Source: Planctomycetota bacterium
GTDB taxonomy: Bacteria; Planctomycetota; UBA1135; GCA-002686595
Length of the DNA stretch: 5,937 bases
Direction: 5' to 3'
Assembly: GCA_027623615.1 (NCBI GenBank)
Contig: JAQBVH010000234.1
Location: forward strand, 1 to 5,937
Shown: positions 5,595-5,937 of the stretch, piece by piece
Position numbering within the stretch: position 1 is the stretch's first letter
How the letters are laid out: every line of letters starts with the position of its first letter
Notes under the pieces: model-generated
Told to the model about the DNA's origin: nothing
The model's database searches: none
What the model saw: the letters and a program-made list of their open reading frames with translations, nothing else
Translations under genes and position numbers: made by a program

Positions 5595-5937
5595 ATGACC
5601 ACCCGGCACCTCGTCTCGATCGACGACCTCACCCTGGACGAGATCCGGGAGTTGTTTCGACTTGCGGATGAGTTCGCGCAGCACCCGCGCGGTTTCGCTT
5701 CCCTGTGTCCGGGGATGATCGCGGCGAGCCTCTTCTACGAGCCTTCGACGCGCACGCGCATGTCCTTCGAGTCGGCCATGCTGCGCCTCGGCGGCGGCGT
5801 GCTGACTGCCGCGGACATGAAGACCTCGAGCACCTCCAAGGGGGAGTCCCTGGCGGACACCGTGCGGGTGGTCGGTGGCGGCTACGCGGACGTGATCGTG
5901 CTGAGGCATCCTAGCGAGGGTGCGGCGCGTCTGGCGG
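5595..5937 (+). CDS. pyrB: Aspartate carbamoyltransferase catalytic subunit (3' partial)
   Basis: Condenses carbamoyl phosphate with aspartate to give N-carbamoylaspartate, the committed step of pyrimidine synthesis, in the cytoplasm. Only the first 114 codons are present; the gene runs off the right edge. ATG 5595 gives MTTRHLVSIDDLTLDEIREL, an N-terminus of normal position for the family. The carbamoyl-phosphate motif FYEPSTRTRMSFESA lies near residues 50-64. The mobile loop TSSTSKGESLADTVRVV, with the active-site Ser and Lys, follows. RHPSEGAARLA at the edge is typical of aspartate rather than ornithine carbamoyltransferase, which separates the two paralogous enzymes. It is preceded by a 57-nt gap after the GTPase gene and has no strong Shine-Dalgarno sequence. 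Whether it belongs to the same transcript, and whether a regulatory subunit or dihydroorotase gene follows, cannot be seen here. Confidence 0.96.
   Translation, partial: MTTRHLVSIDDLTLDEIRELFRLADEFAQHPRGFASLCPGMIAASLFYEPSTRTRMSFESAMLRLGGGVLTAADMKTSSTSKGESLADTVRVVGGGYADVIVLRHPSEGAARLA

Noticed and set aside
4802..5632. 276-codon minus-strand ORF opposite the GTPase gene
   Set aside because: Ser/Arg/Pro-rich antisense shadow of a gene with intact G1-G3 motifs on the + strand.
1..5937. CRISPR array, insertion sequence, tRNA or phage-defence cassette
   Set aside because: No regularly spaced direct repeats, transposase motifs, terminal inverted repeats or tRNA-like cloverleaf were seen on either strand; the only sizeable repeat is the diverged gene duplication.

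Overview
The window is a GC-rich, tightly packed stretch (roughly two thirds G+C by eye, with strongly G/C-biased third codon positions) in which every supported gene reads on the + strand. It holds a type IV pilus/type II secretion type ATPase, two proteins of GspC-like layout, type III pantothenate kinase, an MnmE-like GTPase and aspartate carbamoyltransferase. This suggests a free-living Gram-negative bacterium with an envelope-spanning pilus or secretion machine. Planctomycetota, or another deep-branching high-GC Gram-negative group such as Myxococcota, would fit. That placement is a guess from gene content and composition, because no rRNA or other marker is present.

Layout. Bases 2-1372 are the 3' part of a PilT/PilU-family ATPase gene whose true start lies left of the window. 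Bases 1373-1779 carry no long convincing gene; they hold a GC-rich hairpin shortly after the ATPase stop and a possible 57-codon ORF at 1552-1725. Bases 1780-2328 and 2570-3655 encode a tandem pair of paralogues. The downstream copy (361 aa) has an N-terminal hydrophobic segment, a middle domain that looks like the GspC homology region and a C-terminal PDZ domain. The upstream copy (182 aa) is an internally deleted, partly degenerate relative. The 241-nt gap between them (2329-2569) holds a terminator-like hairpin and little else recognisable.

Bases 3661-4446 are coaX, starting 5 nt after the PDZ gene stop. Bases 4443-5537 encode a shortened MnmE-like GTPase whose GTG start overlaps the coaX stop by 4 nt. 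After a 57-nt gap, pyrB starts at 5595 and runs off the right edge.

How they fit together. The left half (retraction-type ATPase plus the GspC-like pair) looks like part of a type IV pilus or type II secretion locus. The right half (coaX, GTPase, pyrB) is housekeeping: CoA synthesis, a probable tRNA- or ribosome-linked GTPase, and pyrimidine synthesis. The 361-aa PDZ gene, coaX and the GTPase gene are spaced like one operon. The points most worth a second look are the tandem GspC-like pair, in which one copy has lost its middle domain and part of its PDZ fold in frame, and the MnmE-like GTPase, which lacks the C-terminal catalytic cysteine motif and has a degenerate G4 motif. I found no CRISPR array, insertion sequence, tRNA or rRNA, and no clear new defence or mobile system.
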